Positions 17,377 through 27,423 of a stretch of DNA of 60,405 nucleotides are shown here, one piece after another. How positions within the stretch are numbered: the stretch's first letter is position 1; each line of letters opens with the position of its first letter. Position numbers and translations under genes: made by a program. Origin of the DNA: Flavobacterium sp. (GTDB taxonomy: Bacteria; Bacteroidota; Bacteroidia; Flavobacteriales; Flavobacteriaceae); the NCBI RefSeq assembly GCF_024305175.1, contig NZ_JAMWYY010000013.1:1-60405 (forward strand), read 5' to 3'. The notes below the pieces were generated by a model. That model searched no databases, was not told the origin of the DNA, and saw only the letters and a list, made by a program, of their open reading frames with translations.

Positions 17377-17448
17377 AAGCCATTTAAATTAAGGTAAGGT
17401 GTGGTTTAATGGCTTCCCTTCTCTCTGAATAAGAGGGGAGGGTTTTTT
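17377..17448 (+). ncRNA. Candidate small RNA 3' end with intrinsic terminator
   Basis: Inside the 527-bp gap between divergent genes two hairpins follow each other: AAGCCATTTAAA / TTTAATGGCTT (17377-17388, 17405-17415), then an 11-bp stem CCCTTCTCTCT / AGAGGGGAGGG (17416-17442, two G-U pairs) followed by six T. No reading frame leads into it, so the terminator must belong to an untranslated transcript starting upstream. The RNA 5' end is not clear; a weak TTG-N21-TAATTTCA at 17250-17281 is the best promoter seen. Confidence 0.5.
17416..17448 (+). terminator. Orphan intrinsic terminator
   Basis: An eleven-pair stem with loop GAATA followed by TTTTTT. There is no upstream plus-strand gene after hemL, which has its own terminator 650 bases away. 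Confidence 0.85.
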
Positions 17449-17635
17449 ATTTGTATACGATTGAAATGCATTGATAAAACATGTTCTTTATTTGATGTTT
17501 GATTACTATTTTGTTACCTAAAGTTTAATTAAATGTTACCTGAATACAGGGATTAAAGCATTTTGTTTAACCTTAACTTAATGTATATCTGATAAATATA
17601 GAATGATTTTAGATTTAACGTAACAAAATTATAGA

Positions 17636-17643
17636 TATCTTTG
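17636..17643 (+). promoter_or_regulatory. -7 box TATCTTTG for the first giant T9SS gene
   Basis: A TAnnTTTG element 48 bases before the start codon; no exact TTG at -33. The rest of 17449-17690 is AT-rich with no gene seen. Confidence 0.55.
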
Positions 17644-17690
17644 CCAAATCATAACAATACCTTTTTAGTTACTTTTTAATTATTTAGTAT

Positions 17691-20600
17691 ATGCTGAAAC
17701 ATTTACAATTTCACTTAACAAAAATTTTACTCACAGCGCTATTGTTTGGCACGGGAGTAAGTGCTTGGGCGCAGTATAGCGGTACTGGTACTTTTACAAA
17801 AATTAATTCTATTGCAGATTTAACTGATGGTTACTATGTAATTGCTTATGGATCTTCACAAGCAATGAATAATTCTTATGTGAGTAATACATATTTAGAT
17901 CAAACCTCCATATCCCCAGTTGGTGGTACGACAATAACTAATCCGAACGCTTCTATAGTATGGAAAATTGAAACCAATGGTTCTGGTTATTCAGTTTATA
18001 ATGAAGGTATTACAAAATATATATCATATACTGGTAGTAGTAACAATGTACAAATCGTTGATAATGTATCTTCAAATAATCAAAGATGGAATATTACATA
18101 TGTATCAAATTTATTTGTATTTACAAATTTAGGGGTTAACACGCGAGTTTTACAATATAATTTAGGTTCTCCTCGATTTGCTTGCTATACTACAAGTCAA
18201 CAAAAATTGACATTGTATAAAATGGCTTCTACAGGGCCGACTCCAACATTAACAACAAACACAACAGCTTTTACATCTAACTTCGGTAATGTGCTTGTAG
18301 GTTCTAACAGTGCGGGTAGCCCGTTTACAGTATCGGGCAGTAACCTTACCTCTAACGTTACTGTAGCAGCCCCTAACACTAACTTTCAGGTTAGTTTAAG
18401 CGAATCTTCAGGCTATGCTTCATCGGTGTCTGTAAGCTATGGTTCGGGCACTATAACAAATGTCCCTGTATATGTGCGTTTCACGCCACAAAGTGCAGGA
18501 GCCAAGTCGGGCAACGTTACATTATCATCCGGCACGGCAAGCCAGTCGGTTGCGGTTTCGGGTACCGGCGTTGTTCCTTCTGCAACACTCGCGGCAAGTC
18601 CCGCACTTACAGAAGCTAACCTTAACGGTGCAACTGCAACAGTTACATTATCGAACAGTATTTATGCTGCCTCATTAACAACAGGCAATTTTACATTAAA
18701 CAATGCGCCTTCGGGTGTTTCTGTAGCTTCGGTAGTACGTAACTCCGATACACAGGCAACGCTTACTTTTGCCTATAACAATACAGATTTTGACAGTAAC
18801 GTTACTAACTTTAATGTTACTGTAGCTTCTGCAGCCGTAACAACAGGTTCGGTACTTACAACGGGTAATATAACCATAACCGCTGTTGCCGAAACGTTAT
18901 CATCATCTGGTACGCTTGCCATTGGTAACCAATGTATCAATACCACATCTTCAGCATTTAGCTTTGTAGTTACGGGCAGTAACCTTAAACCCGGCGATAT
19001 TACTGTTGCAGCAGCATCAGCATATACATACTCTTCATCTTCTGAGGGTACTTATACATCAACATTAACATTCCCACAGTCGGAATTGCCAAAAACCATA
19101 TTTGTAAAGTTTACGCCTACAGCCGTACAATCATACGGAAATATAAATGTATCGGGAGGTTCGGCATCTTTAAATAAAACTGTAACCGCTGCCGGTGTTA
19201 ATACATCAGCTACTGTTACAACCGCAGCTGCTACGGGAGTTACCACTACCGAAGCTATATTGGGAGGTAATGTTACGGTAGAAGGGTGTTTAACAACAGA
19301 CCTTAAAGGTGTTGTTTATGCCACAACAACCAACCCCGCCATAAGTGGCAGTGGCGTAACACAGTTAAATGCTTCAGGTGCAGGCTTAGGCAGTTTCACG
19401 GTTAACGCTTCAGGGCTTTCAAGCGGTACACGCTATTATGCAAGAGCATTTGCAAGAAACACAGCCGGTACTGTAGTATATGGCAGTCAGATAACATTTG
19501 ATACGCCATGCGACCCTATTGCGCTACCGCTAACAGAAGGGTTTGAAGATACTTCTTTCCCTCCGCTATGCTGGACTTCATTTATAGGTACAAACGGGCT
19601 TGGCACGTCAGAGAACTGGGAACACAGTACATCTGCTGCTAACAATTTTTCTACAGGTTCTGCACATATAGGGTACGAAACTGTTACTACAGGACAAAAA
19701 TCGGAAGACTGGCTTGTAACTCCGGGACTTATTTTACCGGATACAGATGGTTCAATAGAATTAAGTTTCTTTGAGCAACAAGTTTATACTACAGATTATT
19801 TAAATGAGTATTATGTTAAGATAGCAACATCAACGCCTTCAAACCCTGCATCTTATACCAATATTGCGAGTTATACAGAAGCTAACCTTTCTGTTGGAGA
19901 ATTCTTTAAAAGGACAATAGATATAACTGCTTATAAAGGACAAACGGTATATATTGCTTTTGTAATGGCGCAAAATAATGGTGATGAGTGGTATATAGAT
20001 GATGTAGCTGTTAAAGAAATATTACCCCCACTTGAAGTGCCTGTTGCTACAGAAGCAACCGATATAAGTACAACAGGTTTTACTGCAAACTGGGAAGCTA
20101 TTAGTGGCGAAGGTGCAACTTACAGAGTAGATGTAAGTACACTGGAAGAGTTTGGAACTTATGGCCCGGCACAAACTACTACAGAAGACTTTGAAAATAT
20201 ACCTGCAAATGTAGGTAGTTATGCACCAAGAAACTGGACAGGTGTAAACGGTGTTGAATGGCTTGCTACATCTGCCCGTACCGACCAAACCATAACAGGA
20301 AGAGCTATAACACTTAATGAGTCAGCTACACATTATCTATTATCATCTGAACTGCAAAATGGGCTTACAAGCCTTTCATTTAATGCGCAACGTAAATTTG
20401 GTTCAGGGTCAGACTCAGCAACATTAACAGTTAAAATACTTACAGGTTCTGATTTTTCGGATGTAACGACACTTGGAACTCTTGTTGTTGCACAAAACAT
20501 TGTACAATATAGCAACAACAGCATTACAGGTATTACAGGCAGTTATAAAATCAGGATTGAGAGTGATGGTGGTGAAAGGATTGCTATAGATAACCTTAGC

Positions 20601-22415
20601 TTTACTACAGGCCCTGTGCTTACGACCTCTTATGTTGAAGGATATAATAATGCTGATGCGGGTTCTGCCACTTCATTAGATGTTACCGGGCTGGAACCAA
20701 GCACTACTTACTACTATAGGGTTAGGGCGGTGCTTGCTGCGCAAACCTCAGCTAACTCAAACACTATAGAAGCTGAAACAGGCCTTATAAATGTATGGAA
20801 CGGTACTGCATGGACAGCGGGAGTTGTGCCAACATCTGTAGATGATGCCATTATAGAAGGGCTGTATGATACAGGTACAGAAGGTACTTTCAGCGCATCG
20901 GTACTTACAGTTAACGAAGGTGGTAGTATGGTTATAGCTTCGGGTGACAACATTTTAGTTACCAATGAGGTTATTAATAATGCCGAACCGGAAGACTTTA
21001 TAGTAGAAAACAACGCGAACCTTATACAGATAAATGATAATGCTGTTAACACCGGAGAAATACACGTGCTTAAATCAAGCTCGCCGCTATACAGGCTCGA
21101 TTATACAATATGGTCGGCTCCTGTAGCAGGGCAAAACCTTAAGCTGTTTTCGCCTAACACTGTTCCTACCCGTTTTTACAGCTACAGCGAAGCGCTTGAT
21201 ATCTATACAGGTATAGACCCTGTAGCTAACGACTTTACACCGGGTTACGGTTACCTGATACGCACGCCTAACAACTGGGTTGCCTATGCCGAAGGCGTTG
21301 CAGGCCAGCAATGGACAGGTACTTTTGAAGGTACGCCAAACAATGGAGAAGTAACCGTGCCAATGCAAAATACTGCAAACGGCTTTAACATGGTGGGTAA
21401 CCCTTACCCGTCGCCAATAAACATAAGTGCTTTCCTTACAGAAAATGCAGGAGTTATAGAAGATGGTTCAGCACTTTATTTCTTCAGGAAGCGTAACGAT
21501 ACTTCGGCAAGTTCACCAACCTATGCTACAATAACACTTGGCGGTTATACCGCTAATACGGCAGCAGGCGGAGATACAGGCGATGGCGTGTTCTCTAACC
21601 CTGATAATTCATCACAATGGGTTATCAATCCGGGACAGGGCTTTTTTGTAAAAGCGGAAGGAGGCAACCTTACCTTTAACAATGCTATGAGGAGGCCGGT
21701 TAACAACGGACAGTTTTTCAGGACGGCTCAGGATGAAACACAGCAGGCATCGCGCTACTGGATAAACATGACAGGCAATAACAGCGAGTTCAGCCAGATG
21801 GCAGTTGTATATAAAGAGGGTAAAACACTTGGTATAGATTATGGTTGGGACGGTACTGCCCTTATGGGTGACGGGGCTGTAAACCTGTATTCTACTGCCG
21901 AAGAAAAGACACTTGCTATACAGGCAAGGCCGGCATTCCAGTCGGATGACGTTGTAAATGTTGGCTTCAGGGCTTCACAGCCGGGTAGCTATACCATAAG
22001 CCTTGACCATGCCGATGGTTTATTTACTACAGGGCAGAATATTTACCTTATTGACAAGGTTGCCGATGTATCGACTAACCTTCAGGAAACTGATTACAGC
22101 TTTACTACAGAAGGAGGACAGTTTGATGAACGCTTCCTTATAGTGTACAATCAGGCATTTTTAGGCAATGATACACCTGTATTTAATGCTGATGCTGTAG
22201 TGGTTTACCAAAACAATGGTGATATTACAATAGAGGCAGGTAAAACTACTATAGAAACTGTAACAGTATATGACATTAACGGAAGGGTTATATATACCGG
22301 TAATAATGTTAATGCAACTGCTACGGTAATTAAGAACCTTCAGGCAGCACAACAGGTTCTGATAGTTAATGTTGCGACAGAAAAAGGTACTGTAAGCAAA
22401 AAGATAGTTTTCTAA
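17691..22415 (+). CDS. Giant T9SS cargo protein with choice-of-anchor and fibronectin-like domains
   Basis: A 1574-residue secreted protein. Signal peptide residues 1-27 (cleavage after SAWAQ). An N-terminal domain (about 30-180) is followed by beta-sandwich repeats (about 185-500, ending in VAVSGTG-like phrases), a choice-of-anchor J type domain (GFEDTSFPPLCW, about 620-770), fibronectin III-like modules (ATDISTTGFTANWEA and TTYYYRVRAV) and a C-terminal segment ending in VTVYDINGRVIYTG...KKIVF. That end resembles a T9SS type A sorting tail, so it should be exported by the T9SS and anchored or released at the cell surface. The first domain is visibly AT-richer than the rest, suggesting mosaic origin. 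The ligand is unknown; adhesin or matrix roles are typical. Confidence 0.88.
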   Translation: MLKHLQFHLTKILLTALLFGTGVSAWAQYSGTGTFTKINSIADLTDGYYVIAYGSSQAMNNSYVSNTYLDQTSISPVGGTTITNPNASIVWKIETNGSGYSVYNEGITKYISYTGSSNNVQIVDNVSSNNQRWNITYVSNLFVFTNLGVNTRVLQYNLGSPRFACYTTSQQKLTLYKMASTGPTPTLTTNTTAFTSNFGNVLVGSNSAGSPFTVSGSNLTSNVTVAAPNTNFQVSLSESSGYASSVSVSYGSGTITNVPVYVRFTPQSAGAKSGNVTLSSGTASQSVAVSGTGVVPSATLAASPALTEANLNGATATVTLSNSIYAASLTTGNFTLNNAPSGVSVASVVRNSDTQATLTFAYNNTDFDSNVTNFNVTVASAAVTTGSVLTTGNITITAVAETLSSSGTLAIGNQCINTTSSAFSFVVTGSNLKPGDITVAAASAYTYSSSSEGTYTSTLTFPQSELPKTIFVKFTPTAVQSYGNINVSGGSASLNKTVTAAGVNTSATVTTAAATGVTTTEAILGGNVTVEGCLTTDLKGVVYATTTNPAISGSGVTQLNASGAGLGSFTVNASGLSSGTRYYARAFARNTAGTVVYGSQITFDTPCDPIALPLTEGFEDTSFPPLCWTSFIGTNGLGTSENWEHSTSAANNFSTGSAHIGYETVTTGQKSEDWLVTPGLILPDTDGSIELSFFEQQVYTTDYLNEYYVKIATSTPSNPASYTNIASYTEANLSVGEFFKRTIDITAYKGQTVYIAFVMAQNNGDEWYIDDVAVKEILPPLEVPVATEATDISTTGFTANWEAISGEGATYRVDVSTLEEFGTYGPAQTTTEDFENIPANVGSYAPRNWTGVNGVEWLATSARTDQTITGRAITLNESATHYLLSSELQNGLTSLSFNAQRKFGSGSDSATLTVKILTGSDFSDVTTLGTLVVAQNIVQYSNNSITGITGSYKIRIESDGGERIAIDNLSFTTGPVLTTSYVEGYNNADAGSATSLDVTGLEPSTTYYYRVRAVLAAQTSANSNTIEAETGLINVWNGTAWTAGVVPTSVDDAIIEGLYDTGTEGTFSASVLTVNEGGSMVIASGDNILVTNEVINNAEPEDFIVENNANLIQINDNAVNTGEIHVLKSSSPLYRLDYTIWSAPVAGQNLKLFSPNTVPTRFYSYSEALDIYTGIDPVANDFTPGYGYLIRTPNNWVAYAEGVAGQQWTGTFEGTPNNGEVTVPMQNTANGFNMVGNPYPSPINISAFLTENAGVIEDGSALYFFRKRNDTSASSPTYATITLGGYTANTAAGGDTGDGVFSNPDNSSQWVINPGQGFFVKAEGGNLTFNNAMRRPVNNGQFFRTAQDETQQASRYWINMTGNNSEFSQMAVVYKEGKTLGIDYGWDGTALMGDGAVNLYSTAEEKTLAIQARPAFQSDDVVNVGFRASQPGSYTISLDHADGLFTTGQNIYLIDKVADVSTNLQETDYSFTTEGGQFDERFLIVYNQAFLGNDTPVFNADAVVVYQNNGDITIEAGKTTIETVTVYDINGRVIYTGNNVNATATVIKNLQAAQQVLIVNVATEKGTVSKKIVF

Positions 22416-22443
22416 GATAAAGAAACGGATACTTATAAAAGAT

Positions 22444-22475
22444 GCCCCCTGCCAAAAGCAGGGGGTTTCTTATTT
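22444..22475 (+). terminator. Terminator after first giant T9SS gene
   Basis: Perfect stem CCCCCTGC / GCAGGGGG with loop CAAAA, followed by TTTCTTATTT. Confidence 0.9.
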
Positions 22476-22531
22476 ATTGAAGTGAAACTATAACTTTAAG
22501 AACATTATTTGTGAATTTAAGGTAGGGTATT

Positions 22532-22562
22532 TTGATTTGTGTATGTTTTTAACATAATTTTA
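22532..22562 (+). promoter_or_regulatory. Promoter TTG-N20-TAATTTTA
   Basis: A -33 TTG (22532-22534) lies 20 bases from TAATTTTA (22555-22562), one base off the TAnnTTTG consensus, ending 21 bases before the start codon of the SprB-repeat gene. Confidence 0.6.
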
Positions 22563-22583
22563 GTTGCTAAACCTGCATAACCA

Positions 22584-25500
22584 ATGAAAAAAGCTATACT
22601 CTTTCTGTTTTTTACCTTATTTGTTATAAATCTATCTGCGAAAGCCAACAATGCATTTGCTCCTGTTAATGACAATTGTGCTAATGCAACAACACTTACT
22701 GTTAATTCAGGTAATGCATGCACGGCAACATCTGTAGCATCATTTTCGGCTGCAACAGTATCTCCGGAAGGCAATACCTGTACACCTGCCACAACAGGTG
22801 ATATATGGTACCAGTTTACAGCAACCGCTACATCGCATACTATAGCATTATCAAATTTTACTGGTACTCCGCAGCCTGTTGCCATGGTTTTATATCAGGG
22901 TACAGATTGCGGTACATTAACCCAGATGTATTGCAGTATAAACAATGTCATCTTAGCAACTTCTTTAACGGTAGGCAATACCTATAAGCTCAGGCTTTAT
23001 TTTAACGCTGCAAACCCGTCTTTAACGGCAACTACTTTTAATGTATGCGTAACTACGCCACCGCCACCATCAGGCAACAACCAGAGCGACTGTGTTATCA
23101 CCACAATAAATTTTGATTTTGAGTCGCCTGCGCCTACAGCTACCATATACCCAATTTTCCTGAATCATAACGTGGTACAGGGGTGGCGCACAACTGCCAG
23201 CGACCAGATGATGGAGTACTGGCCTGTGCCAAATTATGAAAATGTCCCTGCCTACAGCGGCATACAGTTTATAGAGCTTAATGCTAACCTCGTTTCCGGA
23301 GTATACCAGGATTATCAAACGCCTGAGGTTACAACTTTTACCTATGGTTTTGCCCATCGGGGGCGTCAGGGTACAGATACCTGCCAGCTATTGGCGGGTC
23401 CTCCCGGCGGGCCATATACGCCTGTGGGTTCGCCTGTATCTACAGGTAACACTGCGTGGAGCTATAATACCGGTACTTATAATGTTCCTGCCGGGCAAAC
23501 CATAACGCGTTTTATATTCCAGTCGGTTTCAAGTGTAGGTGGGGCCAGTGTGGGCAATTACCTCGATGCTATTACTTTTACCGCCAATAACGGCATATTA
23601 TCGCCCAATCCTTACAGTATGAATTGCGGTGATTTAATAGCAAATGTAAATGCGGCAGGTACAGGTACGTGGGTGCCTCATGCATCTAATCCTTCCGAAG
23701 TAATAATAGCGAATGCATCTTCGGGTAATACTACCATATCAGGTTTTTCTGCGGCAGGAATGTATTATTTTGACTGGGTTACTCAATATTGCACCAGTAC
23801 ATTAGAAATATCTTTTACAGGAGATGAGGTTCAGCCACCGGTTGTACAGGACGTTACCTACTGCCAGGGAGAAACAGCGACTGAGCTAACGGCAACTGCC
23901 TCTCCTGGAAATACAATTAACTGGTTTACGGGTGCGCCCCCCGTGCCCAGTACGGCTGTTACAGGAACATTTACTTATTATGTTAGCCAGATAGCGCCTA
24001 ATGGCTGCGAAAGTGTAGCAACTGCTATAACCGTAACAGTAAACCCTCCTGGTGATGCCGTAACCGGATTTACACTGCCCGTGGCTGCATGTGCAGGCAG
24101 CACTGCCATACTACCTGAAACAGACGAAGGCTTTACAGGTGGTGGTATCTTTAGCGCTGAACCGGGCCTTGATATAAATGCAGCTACAGGGGAGATAGAC
24201 CCCGCTTCGAGTATGCCCGGTGACTATACAGTAACCTATGCGGTAGCGGCCAATGAGTGTACAGGTGCAGGGATTACACAGGTTCCTTTTACGGTTTATG
24301 AACTGCCGGCACAGGCTGATGTAACTGTTTCACAACCCAATTGCAGCATTGCCACAGGTACTATAACAATAAACAGCCCTACAGGCACAGGTTACAGCTA
24401 TAGCATAAACGGAACCGATTTTCAGTCCGCAGCAATGTTTAGCGGGCTTGTGGCAGGAACTTATTCGGTTACGGTTTTAAACCAGTTTGGGTGCAGCTCT
24501 GTACTAAATGGAGTTACTGTAAATGCAGCACCTGTAGTACCGGCAACACCAACAATTAGTGTTGCACAACCTACCTGTACAGTTGCTGACGGAACAATTA
24601 CCGTTACTGCTCCGTTAGGGGCAGCCTATACCTATAGTACTAATGGTACAGACTTTCAGGCTTCGCCCGTGTTCAATAATATTGCTCCCGGTAATTATAC
24701 AGTAACAGTAACTAATACAGATGGCTGTAACGCAACTACCACGGCCATTATAAATGTACAGCCGCCAACGCCTGCCGTTCCTGTTGCAACAGTATCAAAT
24801 CCTGACTGTACTATTCCTACAGGTACTCTAACGGTAAACTCACCTACCGGGGCGGGGCTTACGTATAGCCTTAACGGTATTAACTATCAACCTTCAACGG
24901 TATTTACAGGACTTGCAGCAGGAGATTATACAATAACAGTAAAAAACGCACAGGGATGTACTGCGGTATCTTCAGTATATACTATTGATATTGCTCCTAC
25001 ACCTGTGCCTGCTATAAATCGGACTATTACCCAGCCCAATTGCACAGTATTTACAGGAGAGGTAACTGTAAACGCACCTGTTGGCCCTCAATATACGTAT
25101 AGCCTTGATGGTGTCAATTATCAAACAGGTACAGTATTTACAGCAGTTGCTGCGGGTAACTATACACTTACTGTTTTAAATACAGATGGCTGTACTGCTA
25201 CATCAGTTGTTGTTATAAACAATGCTCCCGGAGTTCCTGCCGTACCTGTTGTTACAGCAACACAACCCGATTGCAGTATGCCGTGGGGTACATTGGTGGT
25301 AAATAGTCCTATTGGTGCAGGCATTACATACAGTATAGATGGTGTTAACTATCAGGTTAGTAATGTATTTACAGGACTTGCAGAAGGTACTTATACCGTA
25401 ACCGTACTTAATAATTTCGGTTGTTCGGCTACATCGGGCAGCTTCAGTATAGATGCGCCTCCGGCGCTTGCGCCATCGCCACAGCTATCGGCCTCGCAAC

Positions 25501-27365
25501 CTGATTGCCTTACAGGAGTAGGCACCATATCCGTAGGTTCGCCTATTGGCACTGGTTACACCTACAGTATAGATGGCACCAACTACCAAAGCAGTACATT
25601 GTTTACGGGGCTTGTTCCGGGTGTTTATACCATATTGGCAAAAAGTCCTGACGGCTGTCTTGCAGGAGCATCTATAGTTATAAATCCTGCTCCCGGCACT
25701 CCTGCTGTTGCCGGTGTACTCGTTTCACAGCCTGATTGCAATTCTGCCACAGGCACAATTACGGTTACCGCCCCAACCGGTACAGGTTTAACCTATAGCA
25801 TAGACGGTGTAAACTTTCAGCAGGGTACAACTTTTTCCGGCCTGGCGCAGGGTTCTTATACTATAACGGTTAAAAATAATGCAGGTTGCATATCAGTAAC
25901 AACTCCTGTTGCGGTTAACGCACCGTTGCTTATACCGCAGCAACCCCAGATAACGGCAACCCAGCCTACGTGCACAGACCCTACCGGCGCAATTACCGTT
26001 ATTTCTCCATTGGGCGCGGGGCTGACATATAGCATAGATGGAATGAACTTTCAGGCATCTCCTGAATTTACAGGGCTTACCCCTGGAGTGACCTATAATG
26101 TTATGGTGCAAAACAGTACTGGCTGTACAGCAACATCATTACCAAGAACCATATATGATGCCCCCGAAGTACCTGCAATACCTTTTGTGACAGTAGAGCA
26201 GCCCGATTGCGAAAGCAGCAGAGGTTTTATAAGGGTAGAGTCGCCTGCGGGTGCCGACATCCGCTATAGCATTAATGGCATATCATTTCAACCGGGTAAT
26301 CTCTTTACCAATGTTGTACCGGGCACCTATACGATAACAGTCCGTAATGGTGACGGCTGTACAGCGTCGGTATCGGTAACGGTAAATCAGCCCCCCGCAG
26401 TTTCTGATGCCGGCACTATAGCGGGACCAACACAGGTTTGTGAAAATGATATAGCACAGTTTACCACTACAGTTGTTGACGGAACGTGGTCGGTTAGCGA
26501 TGAAAACCGGGCTACCATAAGCAGCACAGGAGAACTGACGGCTTTATCTTCTGGTAATGTAATTGTGTATTATACCGTGCAGGAACCGGATAAATGTGCC
26601 GCTACAGCCGAACTCTCAGTTTGGGTTACAGGTGCGCCCCAACCTGTTTTAAATAATGGTACTATCTGCAGGGATATAGAAACAGGCGAATACGGCACTG
26701 CCGAGCTGAATACAGGGCTTTCTGCAGCCGACTACTCATTTGTATGGTATAAAGGCTCAGATGCTATTGCAGGAACTAATGGCTCTATAACCGTTACAGA
26801 ACCCGGCAGCTATACCGTTGAGGTTACAAGCCTGCAAACGGGCTGTACGGGCAGCGCAACCGCAACCGTTATACCATCATCAAGAGCAGTGATAGATGTA
26901 GAAGTGGGGGAGGATTTCAGCTACAGCCAAACTATTACAGTAAATGTAACAGGCGGCTCGGGCGATTATGAATACCAGCTTAATATGGGTGGTTACCAGG
27001 ACTCTCCTGTATTTACAGGTATCAGGGAAGGGGAGTACCTTATCACCGTAAGAGATAAAAATGGCTGCGGCTTAACGATTGCCGAGGTGTATGCGCTTAA
27101 TTACCCACGTTATTTCAGCCCTAACGGAGATGGCGAGCACGATACATGGTTTGTGGAAGGGCTTAAAGGAAGGGATGATGCCAGCATTTATATTTTTGAC
27201 CGATATGGTAAAATTGTAGGATATGTGGCGGGCGGCACCCCGGGTTGGGATGGCACTCTTGAAGGCAACGTACTCCCCGCTACCGATTACTGGTTTAAGT
27301 TGTTTTACACATCTTCCAACGGCAGTAAGAAAGAATTTAAAGCGCATTTTTCACTGATAAGGTAA
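22584..27365 (+). CDS. Giant SprB-repeat adhesin-like protein with type B T9SS tail
   Basis: A 1593-residue exported protein. Signal peptide about 1-22. The N-terminal region holds two beta-rich domains; an Ig-like unit (TYCQGETATELTATASPGN) follows near residue 425. Nine SprB-type repeats of about 78 residues run from about 577 to 1275, each with a (Q/N)P-x-C start, a T(Y/S)SI-(D/N)G core and a GxYTVTVxNxxGC end. The C-terminus (YFSPNGDGEHDTWFVEGL to the end) is the gliding-motility-associated CHU_C, type B T9SS sorting domain. SprB itself is the mobile surface adhesin of F. johnsoniae gliding; this protein is far shorter and could be a related adhesin. PorP/SprF-like proteins usually serve type B cargo; one is encoded at 43216. 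Confidence 0.9.
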   Translation: MKKAILFLFFTLFVINLSAKANNAFAPVNDNCANATTLTVNSGNACTATSVASFSAATVSPEGNTCTPATTGDIWYQFTATATSHTIALSNFTGTPQPVAMVLYQGTDCGTLTQMYCSINNVILATSLTVGNTYKLRLYFNAANPSLTATTFNVCVTTPPPPSGNNQSDCVITTINFDFESPAPTATIYPIFLNHNVVQGWRTTASDQMMEYWPVPNYENVPAYSGIQFIELNANLVSGVYQDYQTPEVTTFTYGFAHRGRQGTDTCQLLAGPPGGPYTPVGSPVSTGNTAWSYNTGTYNVPAGQTITRFIFQSVSSVGGASVGNYLDAITFTANNGILSPNPYSMNCGDLIANVNAAGTGTWVPHASNPSEVIIANASSGNTTISGFSAAGMYYFDWVTQYCTSTLEISFTGDEVQPPVVQDVTYCQGETATELTATASPGNTINWFTGAPPVPSTAVTGTFTYYVSQIAPNGCESVATAITVTVNPPGDAVTGFTLPVAACAGSTAILPETDEGFTGGGIFSAEPGLDINAATGEIDPASSMPGDYTVTYAVAANECTGAGITQVPFTVYELPAQADVTVSQPNCSIATGTITINSPTGTGYSYSINGTDFQSAAMFSGLVAGTYSVTVLNQFGCSSVLNGVTVNAAPVVPATPTISVAQPTCTVADGTITVTAPLGAAYTYSTNGTDFQASPVFNNIAPGNYTVTVTNTDGCNATTTAIINVQPPTPAVPVATVSNPDCTIPTGTLTVNSPTGAGLTYSLNGINYQPSTVFTGLAAGDYTITVKNAQGCTAVSSVYTIDIAPTPVPAINRTITQPNCTVFTGEVTVNAPVGPQYTYSLDGVNYQTGTVFTAVAAGNYTLTVLNTDGCTATSVVVINNAPGVPAVPVVTATQPDCSMPWGTLVVNSPIGAGITYSIDGVNYQVSNVFTGLAEGTYTVTVLNNFGCSATSGSFSIDAPPALAPSPQLSASQPDCLTGVGTISVGSPIGTGYTYSIDGTNYQSSTLFTGLVPGVYTILAKSPDGCLAGASIVINPAPGTPAVAGVLVSQPDCNSATGTITVTAPTGTGLTYSIDGVNFQQGTTFSGLAQGSYTITVKNNAGCISVTTPVAVNAPLLIPQQPQITATQPTCTDPTGAITVISPLGAGLTYSIDGMNFQASPEFTGLTPGVTYNVMVQNSTGCTATSLPRTIYDAPEVPAIPFVTVEQPDCESSRGFIRVESPAGADIRYSINGISFQPGNLFTNVVPGTYTITVRNGDGCTASVSVTVNQPPAVSDAGTIAGPTQVCENDIAQFTTTVVDGTWSVSDENRATISSTGELTALSSGNVIVYYTVQEPDKCAATAELSVWVTGAPQPVLNNGTICRDIETGEYGTAELNTGLSAADYSFVWYKGSDAIAGTNGSITVTEPGSYTVEVTSLQTGCTGSATATVIPSSRAVIDVEVGEDFSYSQTITVNVTGGSGDYEYQLNMGGYQDSPVFTGIREGEYLITVRDKNGCGLTIAEVYALNYPRYFSPNGDGEHDTWFVEGLKGRDDASIYIFDRYGKIVGYVAGGTPGWDGTLEGNVLPATDYWFKLFYTSSNGSKKEFKAHFSLIR
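24320..26400 (+). repeat. Nine in-frame SprB repeats, period about 234 bp
   Basis: Repeat starts (the QP-x-C or NP-x-C codons) fall near 24331, 24568, 24796, 25029, 25259, 25496, 25728, 25963 and 26197. Each unit encodes about 78 residues with two conserved cysteines; the copies are diverged at the DNA level. Confidence 0.9.
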
Positions 27366-27423
27366 ATTTAATTTTATGTAGCGCAACCTTTCTCATTATC
27401 TGCATCTTATTGGAAAACACACT

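Noticed and set aside
24320..26400. Regular ~234-bp spacing as a CRISPR or tandem satellite
   Set aside because: The units are in-frame protein repeats (SprB type) with diverged DNA and no spacer-repeat structure.
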